Assembly: GCF_900188025.1 (NCBI RefSeq)
Contig: NZ_FZNO01000013.1
Span: forward strand, 1-64,000
DNA from: Blastococcus mobilis
GTDB lineage: Bacteria; Actinomycetota; Actinomycetes; Mycobacteriales; Geodermatophilaceae
DNA length: 64,000 bases
Direction: 5' to 3'
Every line of letters starts with the position of its first letter. Within the stretch, counting starts at the first letter, position 1. Position numbers and translations under genes: made by a program. The notes beneath the pieces are model-generated. The model saw only the letters and a list, made by a program, of their open reading frames with translations. It did no database searches and was not told where the DNA came from. Shown here piece by piece: positions 26,692-37,891 of the stretch.

Positions 26692-29600
26692 TCAGTCGCG
26701 GGTGACCTGTCCGCTGCCGTCATCGAGGGTGAGCGTCCCGCCCTGGAAGTCCTGGGCAGTTCCGCCGGTGACCGGGTAGGGACCGGAGGTCGGGTAGCCC
26801 AGCGGGCCCCGTTCCCATCGCTGCGCACCCCACGCCGCAGCGATCGGCCCGGAGACAGCATGGGTCCCGGTCACAGCGGTGCTGTAGATGGTGCCGCCCT
26901 GGAACCTCTGCAGGCAGCCGTCTGCGACCAGGCCGCACGACCGCGCCGTCGTGGGATAACCGAGGAAGCCGCTCGCTGAACCCTGCGCGGCCCACACGTC
27001 GGCGATGGGTCCTGCGAGCACGGACTGCGCCCCGGTGCTCGGACTCCAGAGCACCGATCCGGCTCGGAAGTCCTGCCGGCACCCGCCGACGGCGACATCG
27101 CAACGCTGGTCGGTGGCCGGGAACCCCAGCGGTCCGGCCTCCCACCGTTGTGCGGCCCAGTGGTTGGCGATCGGCCCCGGAACGACGGTGGCGGTGCCGG
27201 TGTTCGTGCCATAGACCGTGCCGCCCTGGAACCGCTGCAGGCAGCCGCCGTCCTTCAGTCCGCAGACCTGACCGCCGATGGGATATCCCAGAGGGCCGGA
27301 TTCCGCTCCCTGGTTCCCCCAGTGCGTGGCGACCGGGCCGGCGACGGCACGTGCCCCCGTCGCCGCCGTGTAGTAGACGGTCCCGCCCTGGAAGCTCTGC
27401 AGGCACCCGCCTCCGGCCAGCCCGCACCGCTGGTCACCCGTCGGATAACCGAGGGGCCCCTGCTCCCACCGCTGCGCCCCCCAGGCGTCGCCGATGGGGC
27501 CGAGGATCGCATGCGCCCCGGTGGCCGTGGTGGCGTAGATTGTGCCGCCCTGGAACCGCTGCAGGCACCCGCCGCCGACCAGGCCGCAGACCTGCGCCGA
27601 CGTGGGGTAGCCCAGCGGCCCCTGCTCCCAGCGTTGCCGGGCGAAGGCACCGGCCACCGCCCCGGTCACCACCCGGGCGCCGGTCGCCGCCGTGTAGTAG
27701 ACGGTTCCGCCCTGGAAGCTCTGCAGGCACCCGCCTCCGGCCAGCCCGCACCGCTGGTCACCCATCGGATAACCGAGGGGCCCCTGCTCCCACCGCTGCG
27801 CCCCCCAGGCGTCGCCGATGGGGCCGAGGATCACATGCGCCCCGGTGGCCGTGGTGGCGTAGATCGTGCCGCCCTGGAACCGCTGCAGGCACCCGCCGCC
27901 GACCAGGCCGCAGACCTGCGCCGACGTGGGGTAGCCCAGCGGCCCCTGCTCCCAGCGTTGCCGGGCGAAGGCACCGGCCACCGCCCCATGCACCGCACGC
28001 GCCCCGGTCGCCGCCGTGTGGTAAACGGCCCCGCCGAGGAAACTCTGCAGGCAGCCACCGCCGGCCAGCCCGCAGCGCTGGTCACCGGTCGGAGGGCCGA
28101 GCGGTCCGGCGTCCGACCCTTCGGCGGCCCACGCGGCGGCGAACGCACCGGAGACGACATGACCGACCGTCCCGGAACCGGCGTAGATCGTGCCGCCCTG
28201 GAACCGCTGCAGGCACCCACCGCCGACCAGGCCACAGACCTGCGCCGACGAGGGGTAACCCAGCGGCCCCTGCTCCCAGCGCTGGGCGCCCCACGTTCTC
28301 TCCACCGGCCCGGTGACGACGGCGTGGGCACCCGTGGTGGTGGTCCTGTACACCGTCCCGCCCTGGAACTGCTGCAGGCATCCGCCGTTGACCAGCCCGC
28401 AGGTCTGATTGCCGGTGGGGTAGCCGAGCACTCCTGACTCCGCGCCCTGTGCGGCCCAGGTCTCGCCAACGGGGCCGGCTACGGCGCGAGCCCCGGTGGC
28501 CGAGCTCCACAGGACGGTCCCGCCCTCGAAGCTCTGCCGGCAGCCACCGCCGGTCAGACCGCAGATCTCGTCCGCCGTCGGGTACCCGAGTGACCCCCGT
28601 TCCCAGGCCTGGGCAGCCCACGCACTCATGATCCGAGCGGACACCCCGTGCACTCCGGAGGCTGCGGACCAGTACAGCCACCCTCCGTCGAACCGCTGGC
28701 TACAGCCACCACGGACGAGATCGCACCGCATCGCCGCAGAAGGCGGTCCCGGCCAGCCCGACCGGCCTCCGGCCGATGCCCATGCGTCGCGGAACGGACC
28801 CTGGACGACGATGGCGCCTCGAGTCTCCTCCCAGACGACCGTTCCGCCCTCGAACGGCTGGTCGCACCCGTCGGCGTCGCAGACGGCCGGTGCCGTGGGA
28901 TAGCCCAGCAGGCCGGCCTGGGCGCCGTTGCGACGGTGGAACTCCCCGATCTGACCCGACGTCCCGAACGTGCCTGCCCCCGGAGACCAGTAGATTGCCC
29001 CGCCCTGGAACTGCTGGGCACATCCACCGTCGGCCAGACCACACGCGGTGTCCGTGGAGGGGAACCCCCAGACCCCGGAGAACCCATTGCCCGCGAGCCA
29101 GAACGGGAGGATCTCCCCGCGGACCAGGTGCGCGCCCGTCGAGTGGGTCCAGTAGATGCCGCCGTTCTCGTAGGCGCGCTCGCAGTAGCGCGTCACGTGC
29201 GCGGTGCCGCACACCTCCGCCGCAGTCGGCGCACCCATGGGGCCGGCGTCGCCCCCGGCCGCCTCGTGGGCGAGCGTGACCGCGCTCACCGGTTCCACCC
29301 GCACTGTCGCCGCCTCCACCGTGACGGCTTGCACCGTCACCCGGTAGGCGCCCCCGGTCACGTAGTCGTCGATGCGCACGGTTGCCCCCACCTGGAGCGC
29401 GACGTGGAAGTCGCTCTCCCAGGCCGACGGGGAGGACGGCGTGCCGTCGAGGAGTAGGGACGTGTCGTTCCCCTCGGTGTCCTGCCGGAGGAGCACACCG
29501 GACTGCAGGCCGACCCAGTTGTCCTGCGTCCCCAGGTACTGGTCCCGGCCGCTGGACGGGCGGTACTCCAACCAGTACGTCCTCCCGTCGGAGTTCCGCA

Positions 29601-30702
29601 TCGCGATGCCCCGGACGCCGGTCCGCCCGGACACGGGGGCGAGGGTGACGGTCTCGGTCGAGCCGGTGAGCTCGAAGGACCGCGAGCTCACCGGCATGAA
29701 CCGAGCCGCCTGGACGACGGTGAGAGACCCCAGCTGGTCCCAGGAGGCTCCCATGACGTCGTAGTAGTCGCGGTACGCCTCGACCGAACACCCACTGTTG
29801 TAGCCGCTGCCCGAGCACAGCAGACCAGAGGAGTGCCCGAGACCGAAGTTGTGCCCCAGCTCGTGCGCCAGGACCGACGTCTCGGTGTCCCGCACGTAGG
29901 AGAAACCGCCGGTGGAGGGGGAGGAGCCGACCTCGGCGAGCCCGTACGAGCACGCCGGAAGGCCGGTGTTCGGTACGTAGAGCAGGAGGTGCTTGCCCGA
30001 ACCCCTCGTGAAACCGACCTTCGCGGCCACCTCGTCCCACAACTCGTACGGGTCGGAGCAACCCGCGGTGGCGGTGATCCAGTCGCGCGAGGTCGTGACG
30101 CCCAACCGGATCGCCCCGTCGGTCTCCCGCTCCCAGAAGTCGGCGACCGGCCCGTTCACCGCTGCGACGACGTCCGTGAGACTGGCGGAGTCCCTCGCAC
30201 CACCCGCGGGAACCACCATCGCCACCGTCACGGAGTTGGTGAACGGCGGAGTCGCCGGCGAGGTCAGCGGCGGAGCGGCAGGCGCGGGGGCGAGCACCTC
30301 GGCGTCGAGTACCTCGCGCGCCCGCTCGTACCCCTCGGCCGACGCCGCATCCGTGACGGTGCGTCCCACGGTCAGTTCGACGGTGGCGCCTACCTCGAGG
30401 TCCTGGACGTCATCGGTGTCGAGCCGGACCACGTCCCCGGCAGATGTCCGGAGATAGCTCAGCGGCCCGTCACCCGCGTGCTCGGCGGCCGTTCGTGGAT
30501 CCTCGTACTCCGGCCACACCTGTTGGAACGTGCCGCTGACGGTGTCGCCTGTCGTCACGTCCTCGTCGGCGGAGGCCGGGGTGGCCCAGCCCGGGACCGG
30601 GAGAACGACGGCCGCCGACAGGCACACGGCGACCAGCCGCGCCCCGCGCGGTCGACGGGAAGTTCTCACAGGAGGCTCCAGAGGCAGTGGGATCGGGGTC
30701 AT
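26692..30702 (-). CDS. Secreted metzincin protease with about 16 C-terminal LGFP repeats
   Basis: The 1336-aa protein has a signal peptide (about residues 1-45, ending TPASA). A gametolysin-like metallopeptidase domain follows with zinc site HELGHNFGLGH (His280, Glu281, His284, His290) and a Met-turn in YYDVMGASW (Met317). A beta-rich region runs to about residue 480. The remainder is roughly 16 LGFP repeats with LGYPTxxQxCG cores, the first few degenerate. The zinc site is complete, so activity is expected. LGFP repeats suggest attachment to the cell envelope, i.e. a wall-tethered protease. It is downstream of, and paralogous to, the protease at 30758-32458, which lacks the repeats. Confidence 0.85.
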   Translation of the reverse strand: MTPIPLPLEPPVRTSRRPRGARLVAVCLSAAVVLPVPGWATPASADEDVTTGDTVSGTFQQVWPEYEDPRTAAEHAGDGPLSYLRTSAGDVVRLDTDDVQDLEVGATVELTVGRTVTDAASAEGYERAREVLDAEVLAPAPAAPPLTSPATPPFTNSVTVAMVVPAGGARDSASLTDVVAAVNGPVADFWERETDGAIRLGVTTSRDWITATAGCSDPYELWDEVAAKVGFTRGSGKHLLLYVPNTGLPACSYGLAEVGSSPSTGGFSYVRDTETSVLAHELGHNFGLGHSSGLLCSGSGYNSGCSVEAYRDYYDVMGASWDQLGSLTVVQAARFMPVSSRSFELTGSTETVTLAPVSGRTGVRGIAMRNSDGRTYWLEYRPSSGRDQYLGTQDNWVGLQSGVLLRQDTEGNDTSLLLDGTPSSPSAWESDFHVALQVGATVRIDDYVTGGAYRVTVQAVTVEAATVRVEPVSAVTLAHEAAGGDAGPMGAPTAAEVCGTAHVTRYCERAYENGGIYWTHSTGAHLVRGEILPFWLAGNGFSGVWGFPSTDTACGLADGGCAQQFQGGAIYWSPGAGTFGTSGQIGEFHRRNGAQAGLLGYPTAPAVCDADGCDQPFEGGTVVWEETRGAIVVQGPFRDAWASAGGRSGWPGPPSAAMRCDLVRGGCSQRFDGGWLYWSAASGVHGVSARIMSAWAAQAWERGSLGYPTADEICGLTGGGCRQSFEGGTVLWSSATGARAVAGPVGETWAAQGAESGVLGYPTGNQTCGLVNGGCLQQFQGGTVYRTTTTGAHAVVTGPVERTWGAQRWEQGPLGYPSSAQVCGLVGGGCLQRFQGGTIYAGSGTVGHVVSGAFAAAWAAEGSDAGPLGPPTGDQRCGLAGGGCLQSFLGGAVYHTAATGARAVHGAVAGAFARQRWEQGPLGYPTSAQVCGLVGGGCLQRFQGGTIYATTATGAHVILGPIGDAWGAQRWEQGPLGYPMGDQRCGLAGGGCLQSFQGGTVYYTAATGARVVTGAVAGAFARQRWEQGPLGYPTSAQVCGLVGGGCLQRFQGGTIYATTATGAHAILGPIGDAWGAQRWEQGPLGYPTGDQRCGLAGGGCLQSFQGGTVYYTAATGARAVAGPVATHWGNQGAESGPLGYPIGGQVCGLKDGGCLQRFQGGTVYGTNTGTATVVPGPIANHWAAQRWEAGPLGFPATDQRCDVAVGGCRQDFRAGSVLWSPSTGAQSVLAGPIADVWAAQGSASGFLGYPTTARSCGLVADGCLQRFQGGTIYSTAVTGTHAVSGPIAAAWGAQRWERGPLGYPTSGPYPVTGGTAQDFQGGTLTLDDGSGQVTRD
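27370..28017 (-). repeat. Tandem 324-bp duplication in the protease LGFP region
   Basis: Bases 27370-27693 and 27694-28017 are adjacent 324-bp copies with few differences, each encoding 108 residues (two LGFP repeats). More diverged copies flank them at the same period. As in the surface-protein gene near 9.6 kb, the duplicated unit is a repeat pair rather than a single repeat. Confidence 0.85.
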
Positions 30703-30757
30703 CTCACCCGCAGCAGCGCGGATCGCCCGAGGACTCTCCGTGCGCAGCGCAGTTGCA

Positions 30758-32458
30758 TCAGCACGCAGCGATGCGGCGCCGACGACGCAACCGGCCGGCG
30801 AGGAGCACCAGGGCGAACGCCAGGGCGGACCCGGCCACCGGCACCAGGAGGCCGCGCCCCGCCGCCGTGTCCGCAGACGAGTGGAGTGCCACGGGGGCGC
30901 GCTGCCCCAGACCGGCGTGGTCCGGCACCCGCAGGGCAGCGCTCTCCCCGACGGTCGCGACCGGCGCCTCGGCGGCCGGCGGGCCCGTACCGGGGAGCAC
31001 GGTCGCCCTCGGGGCCCGGGGGGTGGGGGACGCCGGCGTGACGGCGGTGGCCGGCCGCGTCGGCGTGATGCTCACGACGGCACCTTCCGGCGACACGCCC
31101 TGCACCACGACGGAGAAGTCACCGCCCGACACCGGGACGGCTGTTCCCACCGGCAGGGTGGCGCGGTAGTCGCCATCCCAGCCGCCGGCGGCGGACGGCG
31201 TCGCGTCAAGCAGGACGGACGTGTCCGGCAGGCCACCCGCGCGGCGCAGCAGCACACCGGACTCCAGGCCGAAGCGGTTGGCGGGGTCGGCCAGCCAGCC
31301 GTCACGGCGGGTAGCCGTTCGGTACTCCAGCCAGTAGTCGACGCCCTCGGCGTCCGTGAGCCGGATGGCACGTGTCCCGTCGCGCCCGGCGAGCGGCGCC
31401 AGGGTGACGGTGGCCGCGCTCCCCGAGACGGGGATCGACTGCTGCTGGGCCACCGGGAGCGCATCGAGCAGGGCGGCCTGCGGAGCGTTGAGGGAGCCCA
31501 GCTGCGACCACGAGACGCCCATCACGTCGTAGTAGTCGCGGTAGCCCACCGTGCGGCAGGAGCCGCCTTCCACGGTCGCGTCGCACTGCTCGCCCGAGGA
31601 GTGCCCGAGTCCGAAGTTGTGGCCGAACTCGTGGGCGATCACGGAGGTCGCGGTGTCCCGGACGTACATCCGGCCGCCGCTGGAGGGTGCGCTGCCTACC
31701 TCGGCGAGCGCGTAGCCACAGTCCGAGGAACGGCTGACGTAGAGCAGGAGGTGCTTGCCGGGGCCCGGCACGAACCCCACCCGTGCCGCGACCTCGTCCC
31801 AGAGCAGACCCGGCTTCTCGCAGTTCACGGGGGCCGCGGCCCAGCCGTGGGCGGCGGTGACGCCCAGGGAGATGGCGCCGTCGGTCTGCTCCGACCAGAA
31901 CGGCGCGACGCGGTCGTTCACCGCCGCGACGACCTGCTCGAGCGAAGTGCCGTCGCCCTTCGGGTCCGAGCCGGCGGGGGCGACCATCGCCACGGTCACC
32001 TCGTTGGTGAACCGGGCCGACGCCGGGGCCGGCGTGACCACCGGCGGAGCGAGGACCGTGGTGTCCACGACGGGCGAGGCCTCCGCTCCCCCGTCCTCGG
32101 AGTGGTCCGGGGTGGGTCCCTCGACGGTGACCGCGACGGTCGAGCCGGCCGGCACCCCCTCGACGCCCCCGGTGTCGATCAGGACCGGGTCGCCCTGCGC
32201 GGGCTGGACCCAGCTCATCGGCCCCTCATGGGCGTGGCCGGCGGCGATCTCCCCGGGAGCGGCCTCGGCCCAGGCCTGCACCAGCCTGCCGACGACCGTC
32301 GTCCCGGCCGGCTCCTCGGCCGCGGCGACGGCACCGGGCAGGACCGCCGGGGCGACGATCCCGGAGAGGACCGCGGCGGCCACGGAGAACGAGCGCAGCA
32401 GCCGCCGGCGAGCAGCAGGGGCGGGGGCGGACCGGGCAGCAGACATCCACCCTGACAT
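30758..32458 (-). CDS. Membrane-anchored metzincin protease, paralogue of the LGFP protease
   Basis: The 566-aa protein has a signal peptide (SFSVAAAVLSGIVAPAVL, cleavage near AVAAA). It has the same metallopeptidase domain as its neighbour, with HEFGHNFGLGH (His276, Glu277, His280, His286) and Met-turn YYDVMGVSW (Met313). A Pro/Ala-rich stretch follows, then a C-terminal transmembrane segment (VPVAGSALAFALVLLAG) with a basic RLRRRRR tail. So it is anchored by its C-terminus instead of by LGFP repeats. The pair arose by tandem duplication with replacement of the C-terminal module. ATG 32458 is used; ATG 32446 is an alternative. The targets are unknown. Confidence 0.82.
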   Translation of the reverse strand: MSGWMSAARSAPAPAARRRLLRSFSVAAAVLSGIVAPAVLPGAVAAAEEPAGTTVVGRLVQAWAEAAPGEIAAGHAHEGPMSWVQPAQGDPVLIDTGGVEGVPAGSTVAVTVEGPTPDHSEDGGAEASPVVDTTVLAPPVVTPAPASARFTNEVTVAMVAPAGSDPKGDGTSLEQVVAAVNDRVAPFWSEQTDGAISLGVTAAHGWAAAPVNCEKPGLLWDEVAARVGFVPGPGKHLLLYVSRSSDCGYALAEVGSAPSSGGRMYVRDTATSVIAHEFGHNFGLGHSSGEQCDATVEGGSCRTVGYRDYYDVMGVSWSQLGSLNAPQAALLDALPVAQQQSIPVSGSAATVTLAPLAGRDGTRAIRLTDAEGVDYWLEYRTATRRDGWLADPANRFGLESGVLLRRAGGLPDTSVLLDATPSAAGGWDGDYRATLPVGTAVPVSGGDFSVVVQGVSPEGAVVSITPTRPATAVTPASPTPRAPRATVLPGTGPPAAEAPVATVGESAALRVPDHAGLGQRAPVALHSSADTAAGRGLLVPVAGSALAFALVLLAGRLRRRRRIAAC

Positions 32459-32566
32459 CGGCGGTGCCCACGCCCGTCGGCACCGAACTGCCGGTGTTGA
32501 GCGGAGCGCTCGTCACATCCGGCTCAGTTGCCGCTGCTCCCCCGCCCGTTCCGCGCGGGATCGTTC

Positions 32567-33973
32567 TCAGGCGAGGTGGTCGGCCCCCATCAGGCGGCGA
32601 CCGGCCTCGGTGATCGAGCCCGACAGCGACGGGTAGATGGCGAACGTCTGCGCCAGGTCGGCCACCGTCAGCCCCTTGGTGACGGCGAGCGCGATGGGGA
32701 GGACGAGCTCCGAGGCACCGGGGGCGACGACGACCCCACCCATGATCACGCCCGTCGAGCGCCGGGCGAACAGCTTGACGAAGCCGTCGTGCAGGTCACC
32801 CATCTTGGCGCGGGCGTTCGTCGCCAGCGGCAGCCGCACCACGTCGACGTCGGTCGCGTCCGGCAGGCTCTTCTCCTGCACCCCGACGGTGGCGATCTCC
32901 GGATGGGTGAAGACGTTGGCGGCAACGGTCTTCAGCTTGATCGGGGCGACGGCCTCACCGAGGGCGTGCCACATGGCGATCCGCCCCTGCATGGCGGCTA
33001 CCGACGCCAACTGGAAGACGCCGGTCACGTCACCGGCGGCGTAGATGCCGGGCACCGACGTCCGGGAGACCCGGTCGACGACGACGTGCCCGGAGCCGGT
33101 GACCTCCACCCCGCACTGCTCGAGGTTCACGCCGGCGGTGTTCGGGACGGTGCCGACCGTCATGAGCGCGTGCGATCCCTCGACGGTGCGCCCGTCGGTC
33201 AGCTCGACCAGGACGCCCTTCTCGGTGCGCTTCACCGAGGCTGCGCGGCCCCGCTCGGCGATCTTCCCGCCGCGGGACTGGAAGACCTTCTCCACCACGG
33301 CGGCGGCGTCGGCGTCCTCGCCGGGCAGCACCTGGTCGCGGGAGGAGACCAACGTGACGGGCACGCCGGCCTCCAGGTAACCGGAGGCGAACTCCGCACC
33401 CGTCACGCCGGAGCCCACGACCACGAGGTGCTCGGGCATCTCCTCGAGGTCGTAGACGTCGCGCCAATCGAGGATGCGCTCGCCGTCGGGCTCGGCCCCG
33501 GGCAGCACCCGGGGGTCGGCGCCGGTGGCGATGAGGACGACATCGCCCTCCAACTCCTCCGCGACGTTCCCTTCGACGTCGACGACCTGCACGCGGTGCG
33601 CGGCCAGCCCCCGGAGCTCGTCGGAGAGGCGCCCCTGCCCGGCGACGATGCGCACGCCCTCGGCGGTCAGGCGCGCGTGGATGTCGGCCGACTGCGCCAT
33701 GGCCAGGCCCTTGACCCGGCTGTTCACCGACGCCAGCTCCAGGTTCACGGTCGCGAGCTCGGCTCCTCGGAGGCCGAGGACGCCGGAGTCGCGCACCGAC
33801 GTCATGGTGCCGGCGGCAGCGATGAGGGTCTTGGACGGCACGCAGTCGGTGAGCACACTGGCGCCCCCGATGCCGTCCCGCTCGATGACGGTGACCTCGG
33901 CACCGAGCTGCGCGGCGACCAGCGCGGCCTCGTAGCCGGCCGGTCCGCCGCCGATGATGACGATGCGGGTCAT
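32567..33973 (-). CDS. lpdA: NAD(P)H-quinone dehydrogenase, LpdA-type flavoprotein
   Basis: The 468-aa flavoprotein disulfide reductase-family enzyme has FAD motif IVIIGGGPAGYEAAL, the NAD(P) site VVVGSGVTGAEFASGYLEAG, and a C-terminal dimerisation domain. The usual redox-active CxxxxC is replaced by ASVLTDCVPSK, with a single Cys, so it cannot act as a normal lipoamide dehydrogenase. This matches the Rv3303c (LpdA) family, which reduces quinones. ATG at 33973 gives MTRIVIIGGGPAG at the N-terminus; upstream in-frame codons encode no conserved sequence. Confidence 0.85.
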   Translation of the reverse strand: MTRIVIIGGGPAGYEAALVAAQLGAEVTVIERDGIGGASVLTDCVPSKTLIAAAGTMTSVRDSGVLGLRGAELATVNLELASVNSRVKGLAMAQSADIHARLTAEGVRIVAGQGRLSDELRGLAAHRVQVVDVEGNVAEELEGDVVLIATGADPRVLPGAEPDGERILDWRDVYDLEEMPEHLVVVGSGVTGAEFASGYLEAGVPVTLVSSRDQVLPGEDADAAAVVEKVFQSRGGKIAERGRAASVKRTEKGVLVELTDGRTVEGSHALMTVGTVPNTAGVNLEQCGVEVTGSGHVVVDRVSRTSVPGIYAAGDVTGVFQLASVAAMQGRIAMWHALGEAVAPIKLKTVAANVFTHPEIATVGVQEKSLPDATDVDVVRLPLATNARAKMGDLHDGFVKLFARRSTGVIMGGVVVAPGASELVLPIALAVTKGLTVADLAQTFAIYPSLSGSITEAGRRLMGADHLA

Positions 33974-34086
33974 GAATCCTTCCCCGGTGCTGATCGGACG
34001 GTCGGAGCCCATTCTCCCCGGTGCGGACGCGCGACGTGTGACCGCCGTCCTTCGGCCTGCCAAGTTCGGTCGTTAGTCTCGGCGCA

Positions 34087-34542
34087 ATGGGCCTCTACGC
34101 CGCCTACGGGTCGAACATGGATCCCGCACAGATGGTGCGCCGCTGTCCGTCGTCCCCGCACACCGGCACCGGGTGGGTTCGCGGCTGGCGGCTCACCTTC
34201 GGCGCCGAGGAGTACGGCTGGGACGGTGCGCTGGCCACCCTGGTGCCCGACGACGACTCCGGTCCCGGCGTGTTCGTCGCGCTCTACGACCTCACCGAGG
34301 CCGACGAGCGCGCGCTGGACGCCTGGGAAGGCGCCGACCAGGGGCTCTACCAGCGGGTGCACCTCCGCGTGCACACGCTCACCGGCGACGAGGTCGCCTA
34401 CGTCTACGTCCTCGACGCCTTCGAGGGCGGGCTGCCTTCCGCCCGGCACCTGGGCGGGATCGCTGACGCCGCCGAGGCGGCAGGTGCGCCCACCGACTAC
34501 GTCACCGCCCTGCGCTCCCGCGAGTGCCGCTCGACCTCCTGA
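34087..34542 (+). CDS. Gamma-glutamylcyclotransferase-like (GGCT fold) protein
   Basis: The 151-aa protein begins MGLYAAYGSNMDPAQM, the YGSN substrate-binding loop of the GGCT/AIG2-like fold. It carries the catalytic-type Glu region in ALYDLTEADERALDAWEGAD, followed by YQRVHLRVHT. Such proteins release 5-oxoproline from gamma-glutamyl amines or have related cyclotransferase activity; substrate unknown. A TAGTCT box ends 7 nt before the ATG, which suggests leaderless expression. It is divergent from lpdA and convergent with meaB. Confidence 0.75.
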   Translation: MGLYAAYGSNMDPAQMVRRCPSSPHTGTGWVRGWRLTFGAEEYGWDGALATLVPDDDSGPGVFVALYDLTEADERALDAWEGADQGLYQRVHLRVHTLTGDEVAYVYVLDAFEGGLPSARHLGGIADAAEAAGAPTDYVTALRSRECRSTS

Positions 34543-34561
34543 GGCTCTGCGGTCATGAAAC

Positions 34562-34579
34562 CGGCGTGGCGACACGCCG
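34562..34579. terminator. Hairpin terminator between convergent GGCT and meaB genes
   Basis: CGGCGTG (34562-34568) and CACGCCG (34573-34579) form a perfect 7-bp stem closed by a GCGA tetraloop. It lies in the 84-bp gap between two converging stop codons, so it could serve both strands. There is no U-tract, as is common in actinobacteria. Confidence 0.55.
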
Positions 34580-34626
34580 TCGTCCCATGGTGTGCCGCCC
34601 CCGCGACTTCATGATCGCCGCCGAAG

Positions 34627-35643
34627 TCAGGGGGTGACGGCGGGCGCGTCCTCCGGGGCGGCGAGGAAGGTCTGCAGGATCTGCTGGGCGGCCAGAGCCG
34701 GCGTCAGGTCCCCCGACAGGACCGCCTTCTCCAGGTTCGGCACCGCTGAGCGCACCGCGGGGTGGGAGCGCAGCTGGTGCTCCAGCGAGTCACGGACGAG
34801 TTGCCAGGTCCAGCGGACCTGCTGGGTGCGTCGCCGATCGTCGAACTCCCCCGAGGCCTTCATCCGGTCCTGGTGCTCGACCAGCTTCGCCCAGACCTCG
34901 GCCAGCCCCTCACCGGTCAGCCCGGCGCAGGTCATGACGGGCACGTCCCAGCCACCCTCGGTGTGCCCGCGGAGCATCCGGATCGCTCCGGCGAGTTCGC
35001 GGGCAGCCTTGCGGGCGTCCGCGGCGGCCGGGCCGTCGGCCTTGTTGACGGCGATGACGTCGGCGATCTCGAGGATGCCGCGCTTGATGCCCTGCAGCTG
35101 GTCGCCGGTGCGGGCGAGCGTCAGGAAGAGGAAGGAATCGACCATCTCGGCGACGGTGATCTCCGACTGCCCGACGCCGACGGTCTCGACCAGCACGACG
35201 TCGTAGCCGGCCGCCTCCACGACGACGATCGACTCGTGGGTGGCCTGCGCGACCCCACCCAGCGTGCCCGAGGTGGGCGACGGCCGGATGAAGGCGTTCG
35301 GCTCGACCGCCAGCCGCGACATCCGGGTCTTGTCGCCGAGGATCGACCCACCCGAGCGGGCCGACGACGGGTCGACGGCGAGCACCGCGACCTTCGAGCC
35401 GGCGCTGGTGAGGTCCACCCCGAGCTGGTCGATGAAGGTCGACTTGCCGACCCCGGGGACGCCGCTGATGCCGATCCGGCGGGCTCCCCCGGCGTGCGGC
35501 AGCAGCTCCACCAATAGCTCCTGTGCCCGCTCCCGGTGGTCACCGCGCCGGGACTCCACCAGCGTGATGGCGCGCGCCATCACGCGCCGGTCGCCGGCCA
35601 GCACCCCCTCGACGAGCGCGGGTACGTCGATCGGTCGGCTCAC
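34627..35643 (-). CDS. meaB: Methylmalonyl-CoA mutase-associated GTPase MeaB
   Basis: This 338-aa P-loop GTPase protects and reloads the B12-dependent mutase. Walker A is in RIGISGVPGVGKSTFIDQLG. Further motifs are LAVDPSSARSGGSILGDKTRM, the VVLVETVGVGQSE switch region and the NKAD guanine motif. GTG at 35643 gives the family N-terminus VSRPIDVPALVEGVL, 37 bp downstream of the mutB stop. It is the last gene of the mutA-mutB-meaB group. Confidence 0.93.
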   Translation of the reverse strand: MSRPIDVPALVEGVLAGDRRVMARAITLVESRRGDHRERAQELLVELLPHAGGARRIGISGVPGVGKSTFIDQLGVDLTSAGSKVAVLAVDPSSARSGGSILGDKTRMSRLAVEPNAFIRPSPTSGTLGGVAQATHESIVVVEAAGYDVVLVETVGVGQSEITVAEMVDSFLFLTLARTGDQLQGIKRGILEIADVIAVNKADGPAAADARKAARELAGAIRMLRGHTEGGWDVPVMTCAGLTGEGLAEVWAKLVEHQDRMKASGEFDDRRRTQQVRWTWQLVRDSLEHQLRSHPAVRSAVPNLEKAVLSGDLTPALAAQQILQTFLAAPEDAPAVTP

Positions 35644-35680
35644 GCCCCGCCCCGGACGGCGACAGTCGCCACTTCGGCCG

Positions 35681-37887
<2,207 letters not shown>

Positions 37888-37891
<4 letters not shown>

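Noticed and set aside
32567-33973. Inactivated lipoamide dehydrogenase because the redox cysteine pair is incomplete
   Set aside because: Loss of one Cys is characteristic of the LpdA quinone-reductase branch; the rest of the enzyme is intact, so it is a functional variant rather than a pseudogene.
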